In this document: positions 40,875 to 49,186 of the stretch, piece by piece
How the letters are laid out: every line of letters starts with the position of its first letter
Position numbering within the stretch: the first letter of the stretch is position 1
Assembly (NCBI GenBank): GCA_031555315.1
Contig: JAVBUO010000008.1
Span: 1-64,000 of the forward strand
Origin: JAVBJV01 sp031555315
Lineage (GTDB): Bacteria > Pseudomonadota > Alphaproteobacteria > Acetobacterales > Acetobacteraceae
Reading direction: 5' to 3'
Length of the DNA stretch: 64,000 nucleotides
The notes under the pieces: model-generated
The model's database searches: none
What the model saw: only the letters and a program-made list of their open reading frames with translations
Told to the model about the DNA's origin: nothing
Made by a program: the position numbers and the translations under genes

Positions 40875-41791
40875 TCCCCCTTCTCTCCTCCGCGGGCGCC
40901 GCCGCCATCGTCGTCGTCGCGCTGCTGGTTCCGTGGCTGAAATTCGTGCTGACGCTGGCGCTGGCCAAGGGGCTGGTGGTGCTGGGCATCCTGTTGCTGC
41001 TGCGCGCCGGGCAGGTCAGCTTCGGGCATGCGATGTTCATCGCCATCGCCGCCTATACCGTCGCCTTCCTGGCGCCCAGCATCGGCGATGTCGTGCCGCT
41101 GCTGCTGCTCGGCACGCTGGCGGCCATGGTGGCGGGGGCGCTGGTCGGTCTGTTCATGGCGCGCTATCGCGATATTTTCTTCAGCATGCTGAACCTCGCC
41201 GTCAGCATGGTGCTGTATGCGCTGCTCGAAAAATTCTATCGCATCACCCACGGCTCCGACGGCATCCGCGTTCCGGAACTGTCCTTTGCCGGCCTGACGC
41301 TGGAACGCACCCAGTATGAATGGGCGATTTTTCTGCTGGCGCTGGTCCTGTGCTTCGGCGCCGGGTGGTTCGTGCGCATCTATCTGTCATCGCCGATGGG
41401 GGTGGCGCTGTCGGCGATCAAGACCCGTGAAGCCCGTCTGGAATTCGCGGGCGTCTCGGCACGGCAGGTCCTCTATGCCGCCTATGTCCTGTCGGCAGGC
41501 ATGGCGGGCCTCGGCGGCGCACTGATCGCCATGACGTCGCGTCACGTCACGCCGCAGCTCGCCTACTGGACATCGTCGGGCGAGTTGGTGTTCATCGCCA
41601 TCCTCGGCGGCGCGGGCAACGTGCTGGGGCCGTTCGCCGGCGCACTGACCTATGAACTGGTGCGCAGCTATGCCGCCGCCTGGTTCGCCGGATCGTGGCA
41701 GGCCATTCTTGGCGCGGTCCTGCTGGCGGTGATCCTGTTCGCCCCCACCGGGCTGATCGGTCTGCTCATCCGCAAAGCGAAGCGCGCATGA
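40871..41791 (+). CDS. livM: Branched-chain-type ABC transporter permease LivM
   Basis: 306 aa, second permease. GLVVLGILLLLRAGQVSFGHAMFIAIAAY is the LivM N-terminal signature, and SAIKTREARLEFAGVSARQVLYAAYVLSAGMAGLGGALIA is the EAA-like loop. About nine membrane spans. Both ends overlap neighbours (ATGA with livH and with livG), showing translational coupling through the operon. Confidence 0.93.
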   Translation: MIPLLSSAGAAAIVVVALLVPWLKFVLTLALAKGLVVLGILLLLRAGQVSFGHAMFIAIAAYTVAFLAPSIGDVVPLLLLGTLAAMVAGALVGLFMARYRDIFFSMLNLAVSMVLYALLEKFYRITHGSDGIRVPELSFAGLTLERTQYEWAIFLLALVLCFGAGWFVRIYLSSPMGVALSAIKTREARLEFAGVSARQVLYAAYVLSAGMAGLGGALIAMTSRHVTPQLAYWTSSGELVFIAILGGAGNVLGPFAGALTYELVRSYAAAWFAGSWQAILGAVLLAVILFAPTGLIGLLIRKAKRA

Positions 41792-42555
41792 GCGTCCTTC
41801 TCTCCGCCCGCAACCTGCGCCTGGCATTCGGCGGCGTCGTGGCTGCCGACGGCATCGATCTGGATGTGTACGACGGCGAATTTCTCGCCATCATCGGCCC
41901 GAACGGCGCGGGCAAGACCACGTTCATCAACATGTGTTCGGGCTATCTGCGCCCGCAGCGCGGCAATATCGCATTTGCCGGCCGGGAACTGATCGGGCGG
42001 TCACCGCGCGCCATCGTGCGCATGGGGGTGGCGCGGTCGTTCCAGTTGCCGCAACTGTTTACCGAACAGTCGGTGCTGCAGAACGTGGCGCTGACGCTGA
42101 TGGCCCGGCGCGGCTTTTTCCGCCCATTCATAAAGCTGCTCAACGCACCGGTGGTGGACGAGGCGTACGCGCTGCTGGACCGCTTCGGGCTGGCGCCGGT
42201 GGCCGAAGCGCGCGCCGATGCGTTGAACGAAGGCACCCGCAAGCTGGTCGACATCGCCATGGCGGTCGCGCTGAAGCCACGCCTGCTGCTGATGGACGAA
42301 CCGACCAGCGGCGTCGCCAGCGCCGACAAGATGGATGTGGTGGAAACGCTCATCCATGCACTGCGGGCCGAAAACGTCACCGCCGTGTTCGTCGAGCACG
42401 ATATGGACGTGGTGTCGCGCTTTGCCGACCGCGTCGCCGTCTGGAATCAGGGCAGGATCGCCAGCGTGGACAAGCCCGAGATCGTTCTGAACGACCCCGA
42501 CGTGCAGCGCAACGTCATCGGCATCGAACCCGCGAAGGGGACCGTACATGCTTGA
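41788..42555 (+). CDS. livG: Branched-chain-type ABC transporter ATPase LivG, degenerate signature motif
   Basis: 255 aa. Walker A is IGPNGAGKTT and the Q-loop follows in VARSFQLPQLF. Walker B is LLLMDEPTSGV and the H-loop FVEHDMDVV. The ABC signature, normally LSYGxQR or LSGGQ, reads LNEGTRKLVDIAMAVA at about residue 145, so the Ser and Gln that contact ATP are replaced. The partner LivF has a normal LSGGQ, so the heterodimer may have one weak catalytic site. Start overlaps livM, end overlaps livF by eight bases. Confidence 0.93.
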   Translation: MSVLLSARNLRLAFGGVVAADGIDLDVYDGEFLAIIGPNGAGKTTFINMCSGYLRPQRGNIAFAGRELIGRSPRAIVRMGVARSFQLPQLFTEQSVLQNVALTLMARRGFFRPFIKLLNAPVVDEAYALLDRFGLAPVAEARADALNEGTRKLVDIAMAVALKPRLLLMDEPTSGVASADKMDVVETLIHALRAENVTAVFVEHDMDVVSRFADRVAVWNQGRIASVDKPEIVLNDPDVQRNVIGIEPAKGTVHA

Positions 42556-43204
42556 GATATCGGGCATCGACGTTGCGATCGCCGGGGTGCGCGTGGTACG
42601 CGGGGTTTCCATGTCGCTGCCACACGGCGCGCGTGTGGCGCTGGTCGGGCGCAACGGCGCCGGCAAGACCACGACGCTGCGCGCCATCATGGGCCTTGCC
42701 GGGCTGCGCGCCGGCACGATCACTCTGGACGGCAGATCGCTGACCGATATGCCCGCACACCGGCGCACACATCTGGGGATCGGCTACGCCCCCGAAGAAC
42801 GCCGTCTGTTCGGACGCTTCACGGTCCAGGAAAACATGCTGCTGCCCGCCGAAGTGCTGGGGCTGGATACAGCGGAGCGTAAACGCCGCCTTGGCAAGGT
42901 GTTCGACATCTTGCCCGAATTGGCGGCACTGGCGCAGCGCCGGGCTGCGGGACTGTCGGGCGGACAGGGCAAGATGGTGGCGCTGGGCCGCGCGATGATC
43001 ACCGGCACGCGGCTGGTCATTCTGGACGAGCCGTTCCAGGGGCTGGCGCCTGCCCTTGCCTTGCGCTACGCCGACACGCTAAAGCGCCTGCGCGCGGCGG
43101 AACCGGAGCTTGCGATCCTGATCACCGAGAGCAACCCGGCGCTGCTGGAACCGCTGGTCGAACGCACCTATGTGATCGAGCGCGGAGAAATCGCAAGCAG
43201 TTGA
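42548..43204 (+). CDS. livF: Branched-chain-type ABC transporter ATPase LivF
   Basis: 218 aa, slightly short for LivF (about 235). Walker A VGRNGAGKTT, LGIGYAPEERRLFGRFTVQENM, signature LSGGQGKMVALGRAM, Walker B LVILDEPFQGLAP. The switch region reads ILITESNPALLEPLVERTYVIERGEI, with Ser/Asn where a His or Gln is usual. With LivG it powers the LivHM channel. Confidence 0.93.
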   Translation: MLEISGIDVAIAGVRVVRGVSMSLPHGARVALVGRNGAGKTTTLRAIMGLAGLRAGTITLDGRSLTDMPAHRRTHLGIGYAPEERRLFGRFTVQENMLLPAEVLGLDTAERKRRLGKVFDILPELAALAQRRAAGLSGGQGKMVALGRAMITGTRLVILDEPFQGLAPALALRYADTLKRLRAAEPELAILITESNPALLEPLVERTYVIERGEIASS

Positions 43205-43214
43205 GAGAACCACC

Positions 43215-43655
43215 GTGGCCGTCATCGCAGATATTTTCGTGGCAGAACCGGCAGATGCGATGGGCTATGTCCGCGCCGATCTGGCGCAGGACCGCGCCGC
43301 GACGGCGGCCTTTACCCCCAAAAGCTTCAAGGGGCTGACGGATCTGGATTTTTCAATCCTGTGGGCCATTCTGGAAGCGACCGACTACGACATCGATCTG
43401 CACGAAATGGACAGCGTCCCGCTCGCCGGCTTGCCCGACGGCAGCATGATGTACCGTTTTCCCGACCGCTATGTCGCATTGCTCGCCGCAATGGACGCCA
43501 AGACGCAGACCCGGGCGGCCGCTGAATGGGCGGATACCGAGGAGCTCGACTGTCATCCATCGGACCTGCACCCCGTCTTGCGCGATCTGCAGCAACTGGC
43601 CGCATCGGCACGGCAGAAAAATCACTGCCTGTTCTTTTACGCACCCCCGTTCTAG
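43215..43655 (+). CDS. Hypothetical protein at the end of the liv-type operon
   Basis: 146 aa from a GTG start, 10 bases after livF, so probably co-transcribed. Soluble and acidic; no signal peptide or membrane span. It starts MAVIADIFVAEPADAMGYVRADLAQDRAATAAFTPKSFKGLTDLDFSILWAILE. A later section reads LAGLPDGSMMYRFPDRYVALLAAMDAKTQTRAAAEWADTEEL. I do not recognise a family. The last codons run into a markedly AT-rich gap. Confidence 0.7.
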   Translation: MAVIADIFVAEPADAMGYVRADLAQDRAATAAFTPKSFKGLTDLDFSILWAILEATDYDIDLHEMDSVPLAGLPDGSMMYRFPDRYVALLAAMDAKTQTRAAAEWADTEELDCHPSDLHPVLRDLQQLAASARQKNHCLFFYAPPF

Positions 43656-43898
43656 TTGAATTTTACCGATTATTATTAAATATACATAGTTTATAATGGA
43701 AAATTTTCCCATTTTTTGTGTTTTTTCTTGCTCGATACGAATCCATTATGAAAAACCGCCGCTTTGTTTCCCATAGAGGCCCGGATTTGTATTATTTTTT
43801 CCCCCCTGCAAAACAACCTTAAATGAGATATAGATTATGTATCGCTCGCGCATGCGTTTCACGTCCGGGCGGATTGTGAAAACCATGTCTGTTTCTAG
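43656..43898. other. AT-rich intergenic region before the OLD-like gene
   Basis: Base composition drops sharply here, with runs such as TTATTATTAAATATACATAG and TTTTTTGTGTTTTTTC, in an otherwise GC-rich contig. A near-palindrome AATGGAAAATTTTCCCATT (one base off symmetry) is at about 43,696-43,714. No gene is seen. It probably holds the promoter of the downstream gene and may mark an insertion boundary. Confidence 0.6.
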
Positions 43899-45908
43899 GT
43901 GGTGAAACGGCTCGTGAAATTAAAAAGCTTTCAGGTACAGAACTTCAGGTCCATCGCGAAAAGCGGTAGCGTGAATGTCGACCAGATCACGGCGCTGGTC
44001 GGCCGCAACGAGAGCGGTAAATCGAATCTCTTGCTGGCGCTGGCCAGTCTCAATCCACCCGGCGGTCCGAAGATCCTGTCACGGATCAAGGATTTCCCGC
44101 GCGACCGGCGATTGCAGGACTGCACCGACAACACCGAACTGGTCGAAACCGTCTGGGAACTCACCGAGGCTGAAAAGGCCGAGCTGGCCCGCCTGTTGCC
44201 CATGGCGCCAGAGATCAGCACGGTGCATATCGGCCGCTACTACAAGGCCGAACACTGGGTCGATCTGGGGCTCGAACGCCCCAAACCCGACACGTTCGAA
44301 ATCCGCACCTGCCTGCGCAAGCTCGAACCGCTGATCACGATCGCGATCGAACACCTGCCCGAAGGCTTGCGCCCTCAGGTTCAGAACGCCTGGGCTTTGT
44401 TCCGCACCGCCGCCGAGACGTTCGACGACCCCGACTGGAGCGAAAACACCACCTCCGCCGCGCGGACCCTGCATCATATTTTCGCGCGCACCGGCATCAC
44501 CTTCCCGGCCGCTGCGGAAGAGCCGCTCGGCAAGATCGAGGACCGTGCCGAAGCCATCGCCAGCTTCGACCATGCCCTCGGCGCCGCCCATATGCGGGTG
44601 CTCAACTGGCTGCCGCGCTTCATCTATATCGCGGAATTCCCCGAGATCAGCGGCCATCGCAACCTGCACGAATACATTCAGCATTGCGAAAGCGGCGAAC
44701 CGCTGAGCGAAGGCGAACTGAATTTCGAAAAAATGGCCAAGGTCGCAGGGTTCGACCCGCGTCAGCTTTATGTGCTGGGCGAAAACCACGAGATCCGCAA
44801 CCAGATCATGAATCACGCCGGCGCCGCCGTAACGCGGGCAATACGGCGCCTGTGGAAGGACCGCGACCTGAAGGTGCGCTTCAATCTGGATGGGGCGCAT
44901 CTGGAAATCCTGGTCTCGGACCCCAACAACAACGGCTACGACGTCGAGATCAACCTCGACGAACGCAGCCGCGGATTCCGCTGGTTCTTCTCGTTCTACC
45001 TGACGTTCGCCGCCGATACCGACAGCGGCAAGAGCAGCAACGTCATCCTGCTGCTCGACGAACCGGGTCTTTATCTGCACGCCACGTCACAGGCCAACCT
45101 GCTGACGCATCTGCGCGCGGATTTCGACAACCAGATCATCTACACGACCCATTCCCCCTTCATGGTACCGGCCGACACGATCGGCGCCGTGCGAACCGTC
45201 AATTTCTCGCCCGCAGACGGCACCACGGTCACGAACACGCCGACCGGCGACGCGCGCACGCTGTTCCCGCTGCATACCGCGCTGGGCTACAACAGTATGA
45301 CAAACCTGTTTTCCGGCGCGCCACAACTGATCGTCAAGAACATCAGCGATTACTGGATCCTGTCCTCGGTCAGCGAATATCTGCGCACCAGCGGCGGCAA
45401 GGCGCTGCCGCCCGAACTGGTCGTCACCCCGGCCGGCGGCGCGCAGCAGATCACCCACATGATGGCACTGCTGTCGTCGCAGCAGCTCGAATACATCATC
45501 CTGCTGAGCGGCGCCGATGCCGGACGGTCGAGCAAAGTCGACCTGCTGGCCAGCAAACTGATCCGCGACCATCACGTCACCTTCGTGTCCGAGGCCTTCC
45601 CGCCCGGCACGCTCGAGGACGCTGATGTCGAGGATCTGATCGAGCCGCTGATCTACGAGGCGCTCGTGCGCGAAAGCTATCGCACCGAACTGGCGCACCG
45701 GGACCTCGAGCTCGATGCCAGCACCCCGCGCATGGTCAAGCGCATCGAGGACGGTTTTGCGGCATTGGGGATGACCTTCAACCGCAACCGTCCGGCCCGG
45801 CTGTTCATGGCCTGCATGGGCAACCGCCCGGAACAGGTCATGCCGCGCAATTCGCGCATGCATTTCGAACGCCTGTTCGACACCATCTCGCGCCGCATGT
45901 GGCGGTAA
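43899..45908 (+). CDS. OLD-family-like AAA ATPase with degenerate Toprim region
   Basis: 669 aa from a GTG start (a second GTG at 43914 is possible). The N-terminus FQVQNFRSIAKSGSVNVDQITALVGRNESGKSNLLLAL is the SMC/RecF/OLD-type ABC ATPase opening, Walker A at residues 35-42. Walker B is VILLLDEPGLYLHATSQANLLTHL near 385, followed by the His switch in IIYTTHSPFMVP. The C-terminal third is where OLD proteins have a Toprim nuclease, normally starting LLVEGxSD and carrying a DxD. Here the matching positions read LIVKNISDYWI (about 477) and ILLSGADAGRSSK (about 532), so the first catalytic Glu and one Asp are missing. OLD-type proteins act in phage defence (Gabija GajA, retron effectors) or DNA repair. 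No GajB-like helicase is adjacent. Probably non-nucleolytic, or using altered metal ligands. Confidence 0.8.
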   Translation: MVKRLVKLKSFQVQNFRSIAKSGSVNVDQITALVGRNESGKSNLLLALASLNPPGGPKILSRIKDFPRDRRLQDCTDNTELVETVWELTEAEKAELARLLPMAPEISTVHIGRYYKAEHWVDLGLERPKPDTFEIRTCLRKLEPLITIAIEHLPEGLRPQVQNAWALFRTAAETFDDPDWSENTTSAARTLHHIFARTGITFPAAAEEPLGKIEDRAEAIASFDHALGAAHMRVLNWLPRFIYIAEFPEISGHRNLHEYIQHCESGEPLSEGELNFEKMAKVAGFDPRQLYVLGENHEIRNQIMNHAGAAVTRAIRRLWKDRDLKVRFNLDGAHLEILVSDPNNNGYDVEINLDERSRGFRWFFSFYLTFAADTDSGKSSNVILLLDEPGLYLHATSQANLLTHLRADFDNQIIYTTHSPFMVPADTIGAVRTVNFSPADGTTVTNTPTGDARTLFPLHTALGYNSMTNLFSGAPQLIVKNISDYWILSSVSEYLRTSGGKALPPELVVTPAGGAQQITHMMALLSSQQLEYIILLSGADAGRSSKVDLLASKLIRDHHVTFVSEAFPPGTLEDADVEDLIEPLIYEALVRESYRTELAHRDLELDASTPRMVKRIEDGFAALGMTFNRNRPARLFMACMGNRPEQVMPRNSRMHFERLFDTISRRMWR

Positions 45909-46018
45909 TCGCAACGCAAGAGCGGCCTTCGCCCTCTTGCCTGATGTCGTTTGGCCCGCTATAGGCCGCGTTTCTGCCTGCCGGTCGGGATCGGCAGGTC
46001 TGTCTCAGGAGCCCGCAC

Positions 46019-46252
46019 ATGAAGCCGGATATTCACCCCAACTACCACGAAATCAACGTCGTGATGACCGACGGCACCGAATTCAAGACCCGCAGCTGCT
46101 GGGGCAAGCCGGGCGACACGATGCGCCTGGACATCGACCCGAAATCCCACCCGGCATGGACCGGCGTGCAGCGCCTGCTGGACACCGGCGGCCAGGTCGC
46201 GAAGTTCAACAAGCGCTTTGCCGGCATCGGCGGCCTGGGCGGCAAGAAGTAA
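46019..46252 (+). CDS. rpmE: 50S ribosomal protein L31
   Basis: 77 aa. MKPDIHPNYHEINVVMTDGTEFKTRSCWGKPGDTMRLDIDPKSHPAWTG is the alphaproteobacterial L31 form. The four zinc-binding cysteines of C+ L31 are absent (only one Cys), so this is the zinc-independent version. GGAG lies upstream (CAGGAGCCCGCACATG). It is a single gene with its own terminator. Confidence 0.96.
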   Translation: MKPDIHPNYHEINVVMTDGTEFKTRSCWGKPGDTMRLDIDPKSHPAWTGVQRLLDTGGQVAKFNKRFAGIGGLGGKK

Positions 46253-46280
46253 CCCTTCCGCCCTCTCCGGGAATTCCTGA

Positions 46281-46312
46281 AACGCCGCCCTTGAAATCGG
46301 GGGCGGCGTTTT
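46281..46312 (+). terminator. Intrinsic terminator after rpmE
   Basis: AACGCCGCCC pairs with GGGCGGCGTT around TTGAAATCGG, followed by TTCC. Perfect 10-bp stem, short U-run. Confidence 0.75.
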
Positions 46313-46318
46313 CCATGT
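46290..46318 (+). promoter_or_regulatory. Putative heat-shock (RpoH-type) promoter for the Hsp20 gene
   Basis: CTTGAAA (46290-46296) is identical to the sigma-32 -35 consensus. It is followed after 14 bases by TTCCATGT (46311-46318), six of eight matches to CCCCATNT. A start near 46,325 would give a leader of about 95 bases before the small heat-shock gene. The -35 lies in the loop of the rpmE terminator hairpin, so the two signals overlap. Confidence 0.45.
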
Positions 46319-46418
46319 CTGCTGCGTCGAGATGCCCAGCCGGGGTTTCGGCGCCGCTTTCCGGGTGCACCCAGGTGATCCGGATCACATCAACCTTGCT
46401 GTTGCAGGAGGTTCAGAC

Positions 46419-46877
46419 ATGAACGCTTTCGATTTTTCCCCGCTTCTTCGTTCGGCCATCGGTTTCGACCGGGTCGCCAACCTGATGGACAACGCCCTAA
46501 CGCAGCCGGGCAATACCACCTATCCCCCCTATAACATCGAACGCACCGGCGAGGATTCCTACCGCCTGACCCTGGCGGTGGCCGGTTTCAGCGAAGCCGA
46601 CCTGGAACTGAGCGTGCAGAACGACACGCTGCGGATCGCCGGCAAGGCGAAAGAGACGTCGGAAACGGTGCAGTACCTGCATCGCGGCATCGCCGGCCGC
46701 GCCTTCGAGCGTCGCTTCGTGCTGGCCGACCATCTGGAAGTTGAAGGCGCCAAGCTGGAAAACGGCCTGCTGCATATCGCCCTGCGCCGCGTGGTACCAG
46801 AAACCCTGAAACCGCGCCGGATCGCCATCGGTTCAGCCGCGCCGGCCGGGGTCGAACTCACCAGCGCCGCAGCCTGA
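46419..46877 (+). CDS. Small heat-shock protein (Hsp20/IbpA family)
   Basis: 152 aa with CAGGAGGTT ahead of the ATG. The IbpA-type N-terminus (MNAFDFSPLLRSAIGFDRVANLMDNAL) is followed by the alpha-crystallin domain from about 38 to 130 (YNIERTGEDSYRLTLAVAGFSEADLELSVQNDTLRIAGK...ERRFVLADHLEVEGAKLENGLLHIALRRVVPE). A basic tail with IAI-type C-terminal anchor residues (RRIAIG) follows. ATP-independent holdase that binds unfolding proteins. Confidence 0.95.
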   Translation: MNAFDFSPLLRSAIGFDRVANLMDNALTQPGNTTYPPYNIERTGEDSYRLTLAVAGFSEADLELSVQNDTLRIAGKAKETSETVQYLHRGIAGRAFERRFVLADHLEVEGAKLENGLLHIALRRVVPETLKPRRIAIGSAAPAGVELTSAAA

Positions 46878-46901
46878 TCCATCCGCTGTGCCGACGGCTG
46901 T

Positions 46902-46930
46902 AACGCCGCGTCCCCGTGGGGCGCGGCGTT
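46902..46930. terminator. Hairpin between convergent Hsp20 and oxidoreductase genes
   Basis: AACGCCGCG-T-CCCC and GGGG-CGCGGCGTT form a long GC-rich stem with a two-base turn. It lies between two convergent stops and may end both transcripts, although neither side has a clear U-run. Confidence 0.55.
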
Positions 46931-47898
46931 CAGCTGTTGCCGGTCTCCAGCAGAATGCTGCCAATGGCGGTGCCGCTCTCGCACAGGTCGTGGGCGTCGC
47001 GAATGCGCAGCAGCGGGAACACTGCGGCCAGACGCGGATGCAGCCAGCCATCGCGCAGCCCCTCGGCGATCCCGGCCAGTGCCGCCACCCGGCGCTGCTG
47101 CGGCATCAGGCGGGGCTGGATGAACTCGACCCGCGCCCCCTTGGCGGCCAGTTCGGCATGGGGCAGGACGGGGTTGCGGCTGGACCCCACACAGGCGATC
47201 ACCCCCAGCGGGGCCAGCACCTGCGCGGCCAGATCGGCATGGACCGCCAGATCGGCATCGATCACCCGGGCAATGCCGCCCGATTCCAGCTCGCTGAGGA
47301 TCTGGGCGGCGAGGTTGGGCGCGCCGTCGTTGACGACGGCATGCGCGCCGGCCTCCATCGCGGTCACCGCCGTTGCCGGTGTATCGGTCGTGGCGATCAC
47401 CTGTGCCCCTCCTTGATGCGCCAGTCTGATCGCCGCCTGCCCGAACGGCGTCGCCCCGCCCAGCACCAGAACGCTCAGCCCCATCACCCCGCCGTCGCCG
47501 AACACCGCATCGAAGGCGGGCAGCGCCGTCTGCCCCATGCAGGCCGCCGATTCGAACGGCACCGACGGGTCCATGGTGATCGCCTGCGCATCGGGCACCA
47601 CACAGAGTTCAGCCGCCGTGCCGGATGCCGCCCCGAACACCCAGACATGTTCGCCCACCCGTCTGGTATCGACGCCGAACCCGACCGCAGCGACCACGCC
47701 GGCACCGTCGCGATGCGGGATGTTGCGCTCACCCAGTGCTATTTGGATTGCCCCGGACCGCTCCGCCACTTCCGCGGCGGTCACTGCGCAGGCATGCAGG
47801 CGTACCAGAACCTCGCCGCGCCCCGGAGTCGGGGCCGGCTGCCAGCCAACCGTCAGAACCGAACTGGGGCCCGTTTCCGCAAACCACGCACAGCGCAC
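46930..47898 (-). CDS. Zinc-independent MDR-family alcohol dehydrogenase/quinone oxidoreductase
   Basis: 322 aa. The N-terminal GroES-like domain (GRGEVLVRLHACAVTAAEVAERSGAIQIALGERNIPHRDGAGVVAAVG) lacks the structural-zinc cysteines. The Rossmann motif is SVLVLGGATPFGQAAIRLAHQGGAQVIATT. This matches quinone reductase-like MDR enzymes, probably NADPH-dependent. The substrate is not known. The gene is divergent from an L-2-hydroxyglutarate oxidase-like gene, with 121 bases between them. Confidence 0.88.
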   Translation of the reverse strand: MRCAWFAETGPSSVLTVGWQPAPTPGRGEVLVRLHACAVTAAEVAERSGAIQIALGERNIPHRDGAGVVAAVGFGVDTRRVGEHVWVFGAASGTAAELCVVPDAQAITMDPSVPFESAACMGQTALPAFDAVFGDGGVMGLSVLVLGGATPFGQAAIRLAHQGGAQVIATTDTPATAVTAMEAGAHAVVNDGAPNLAAQILSELESGGIARVIDADLAVHADLAAQVLAPLGVIACVGSSRNPVLPHAELAAKGARVEFIQPRLMPQQRRVAALAGIAEGLRDGWLHPRLAAVFPLLRIRDAHDLCESGTAIGSILLETGNS

Positions 47899-48019
47899 GA
47901 CTTAAATACCCGACCAGATATACATATTCGAATTGTTAGCAGGATTCGCCGGCAGGTCACCCGCCCACTTGCAGTCCGTCTCCAGTTTGGGAAACTCGCT
48001 CCATCATAAGGGGACGGGG

Positions 48020-49123
48020 ATGGAAACTGTCGATTGCATCGTTGTCGGCGCAGGCGTGGTCGGACTGGCCGCGGCGCGCGCGCTGGCGTTGGCCGGGCGT
48101 GACGTGCTGGTGCTGGAAATGGCCGAATCCGCCGGCCTGGAAACATCATCGCGCAACAGCGAGGTGATTCACGCGGGTATCTACTACAAGGCCGACAGCC
48201 TGATGGCCCGGGCCTGCGTTGCCGGGAAAAAGGCGCTGTACGCGTATTGCGCCGAGCATGCCGTTCCGCACAGGAACTGCGGCAAGCTGATCGTCGCGAC
48301 CGATGAAGCCGAGGCCGGGCAACTGGAGAACATCCGTCTGCGCGCCCTTGCCAACGGTGTCGGCGACATCCGGACCCTGACCGCCCCCGAGGCCCGCGCG
48401 CTGGAACCGGCCCTGCACTGCACGGCGGCCTTGCTGTCGCCCTCGACCGGCATCATCGATGCGCATGCCTATATGCTGACCCTGCAGGGCGATGCGGAAA
48501 ACGCCGGCGGTCTCTTCGCTTTTCACAGCCGTGTGACGGAAGGACGCATCGCCGAAGACGGGATAGAGGTGACGGTCGATGGCGCCGAGGCCATGCATCT
48601 GCGCTGCCGGCTGCTGATCAACGCCGCCGGCCTGCACGCCCCCGCTCTTGCCGCCCGTCTGGCGGGCATGCCGATGCAGCACGTGCCGAAAGCCTATTAC
48701 GCCAAGGGCAACTACTTCTCGCTGACCGGCCGCTCGCCGTTTTCACGTCTGATCTATCCGGTGCCGGTGCCCGGCGGCCTGGGCACGCATCTGACGCTGG
48801 ATATGGGCGGACAGACCCGCTTCGGCCCCGACGTCGAATGGGTCGATCACATCGACTATACGGTCGATCCCCGGCGCGGCGATTCGTTCTACGCCGCGAT
48901 CCGGCGTTACTGGCCCGACCTGCCGGACGGCGCGCTGCAGCCGGGATATGCCGGCATCCGCCCGAAGATCGTCCCACCTGCCGTCTCCAGCCAGGATTTC
49001 GTGATCCAGGGCCGCAGCACACACGGCGTGCCGGGGCTGGTGAACCTGTTCGGGATCGAATCGCCGGGGCTGACCTCGTCGCTGGCGCTAGGCGACATGG
49101 TGCGCGACATCGCGCTGGCATAG
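48020..49123 (+). CDS. lhgO: FAD-dependent L-2-hydroxyglutarate oxidase/dehydrogenase-like protein
   Basis: 367 aa. FAD motif VDCIVVGAGVVGLAAARALALAGRDVLVLE at the N-terminus, then SSRNSEVIHAGIYYKADSLMARACVAGKKALYAYC, which is characteristic of the L2HGDH/LhgO group. The C-terminal GRSTHGVPGLVNLFGIESPGLTSSLALG is also typical. The enzyme oxidises L-2-hydroxyglutarate to 2-oxoglutarate, passing electrons to quinone or oxygen. The start was set at METVDCIVVG with GGGGACGGGG ahead. A bidirectional terminator follows. Confidence 0.87.
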   Translation: METVDCIVVGAGVVGLAAARALALAGRDVLVLEMAESAGLETSSRNSEVIHAGIYYKADSLMARACVAGKKALYAYCAEHAVPHRNCGKLIVATDEAEAGQLENIRLRALANGVGDIRTLTAPEARALEPALHCTAALLSPSTGIIDAHAYMLTLQGDAENAGGLFAFHSRVTEGRIAEDGIEVTVDGAEAMHLRCRLLINAAGLHAPALAARLAGMPMQHVPKAYYAKGNYFSLTGRSPFSRLIYPVPVPGGLGTHLTLDMGGQTRFGPDVEWVDHIDYTVDPRRGDSFYAAIRRYWPDLPDGALQPGYAGIRPKIVPPAVSSQDFVIQGRSTHGVPGLVNLFGIESPGLTSSLALGDMVRDIALA

Positions 49124-49134
49124 CACCTAAAACA

Positions 49135-49162
49135 AAACGGAGCGCCTTTCGGCGCTCCGTTT
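49135..49162. terminator. Bidirectional intrinsic terminator
   Basis: AAACGGAGCGCC-TTTC-GGCGCTCCGTTT, perfect 12-bp stem. The plus strand continues CAGTTT and the minus strand TGTTTTAGG, so it serves both the lhgO-like gene and the convergent OmpA-family gene. Confidence 0.85.
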
Positions 49163-49186
49163 CAGTTTCTCGCGATGGTGTCTGAA

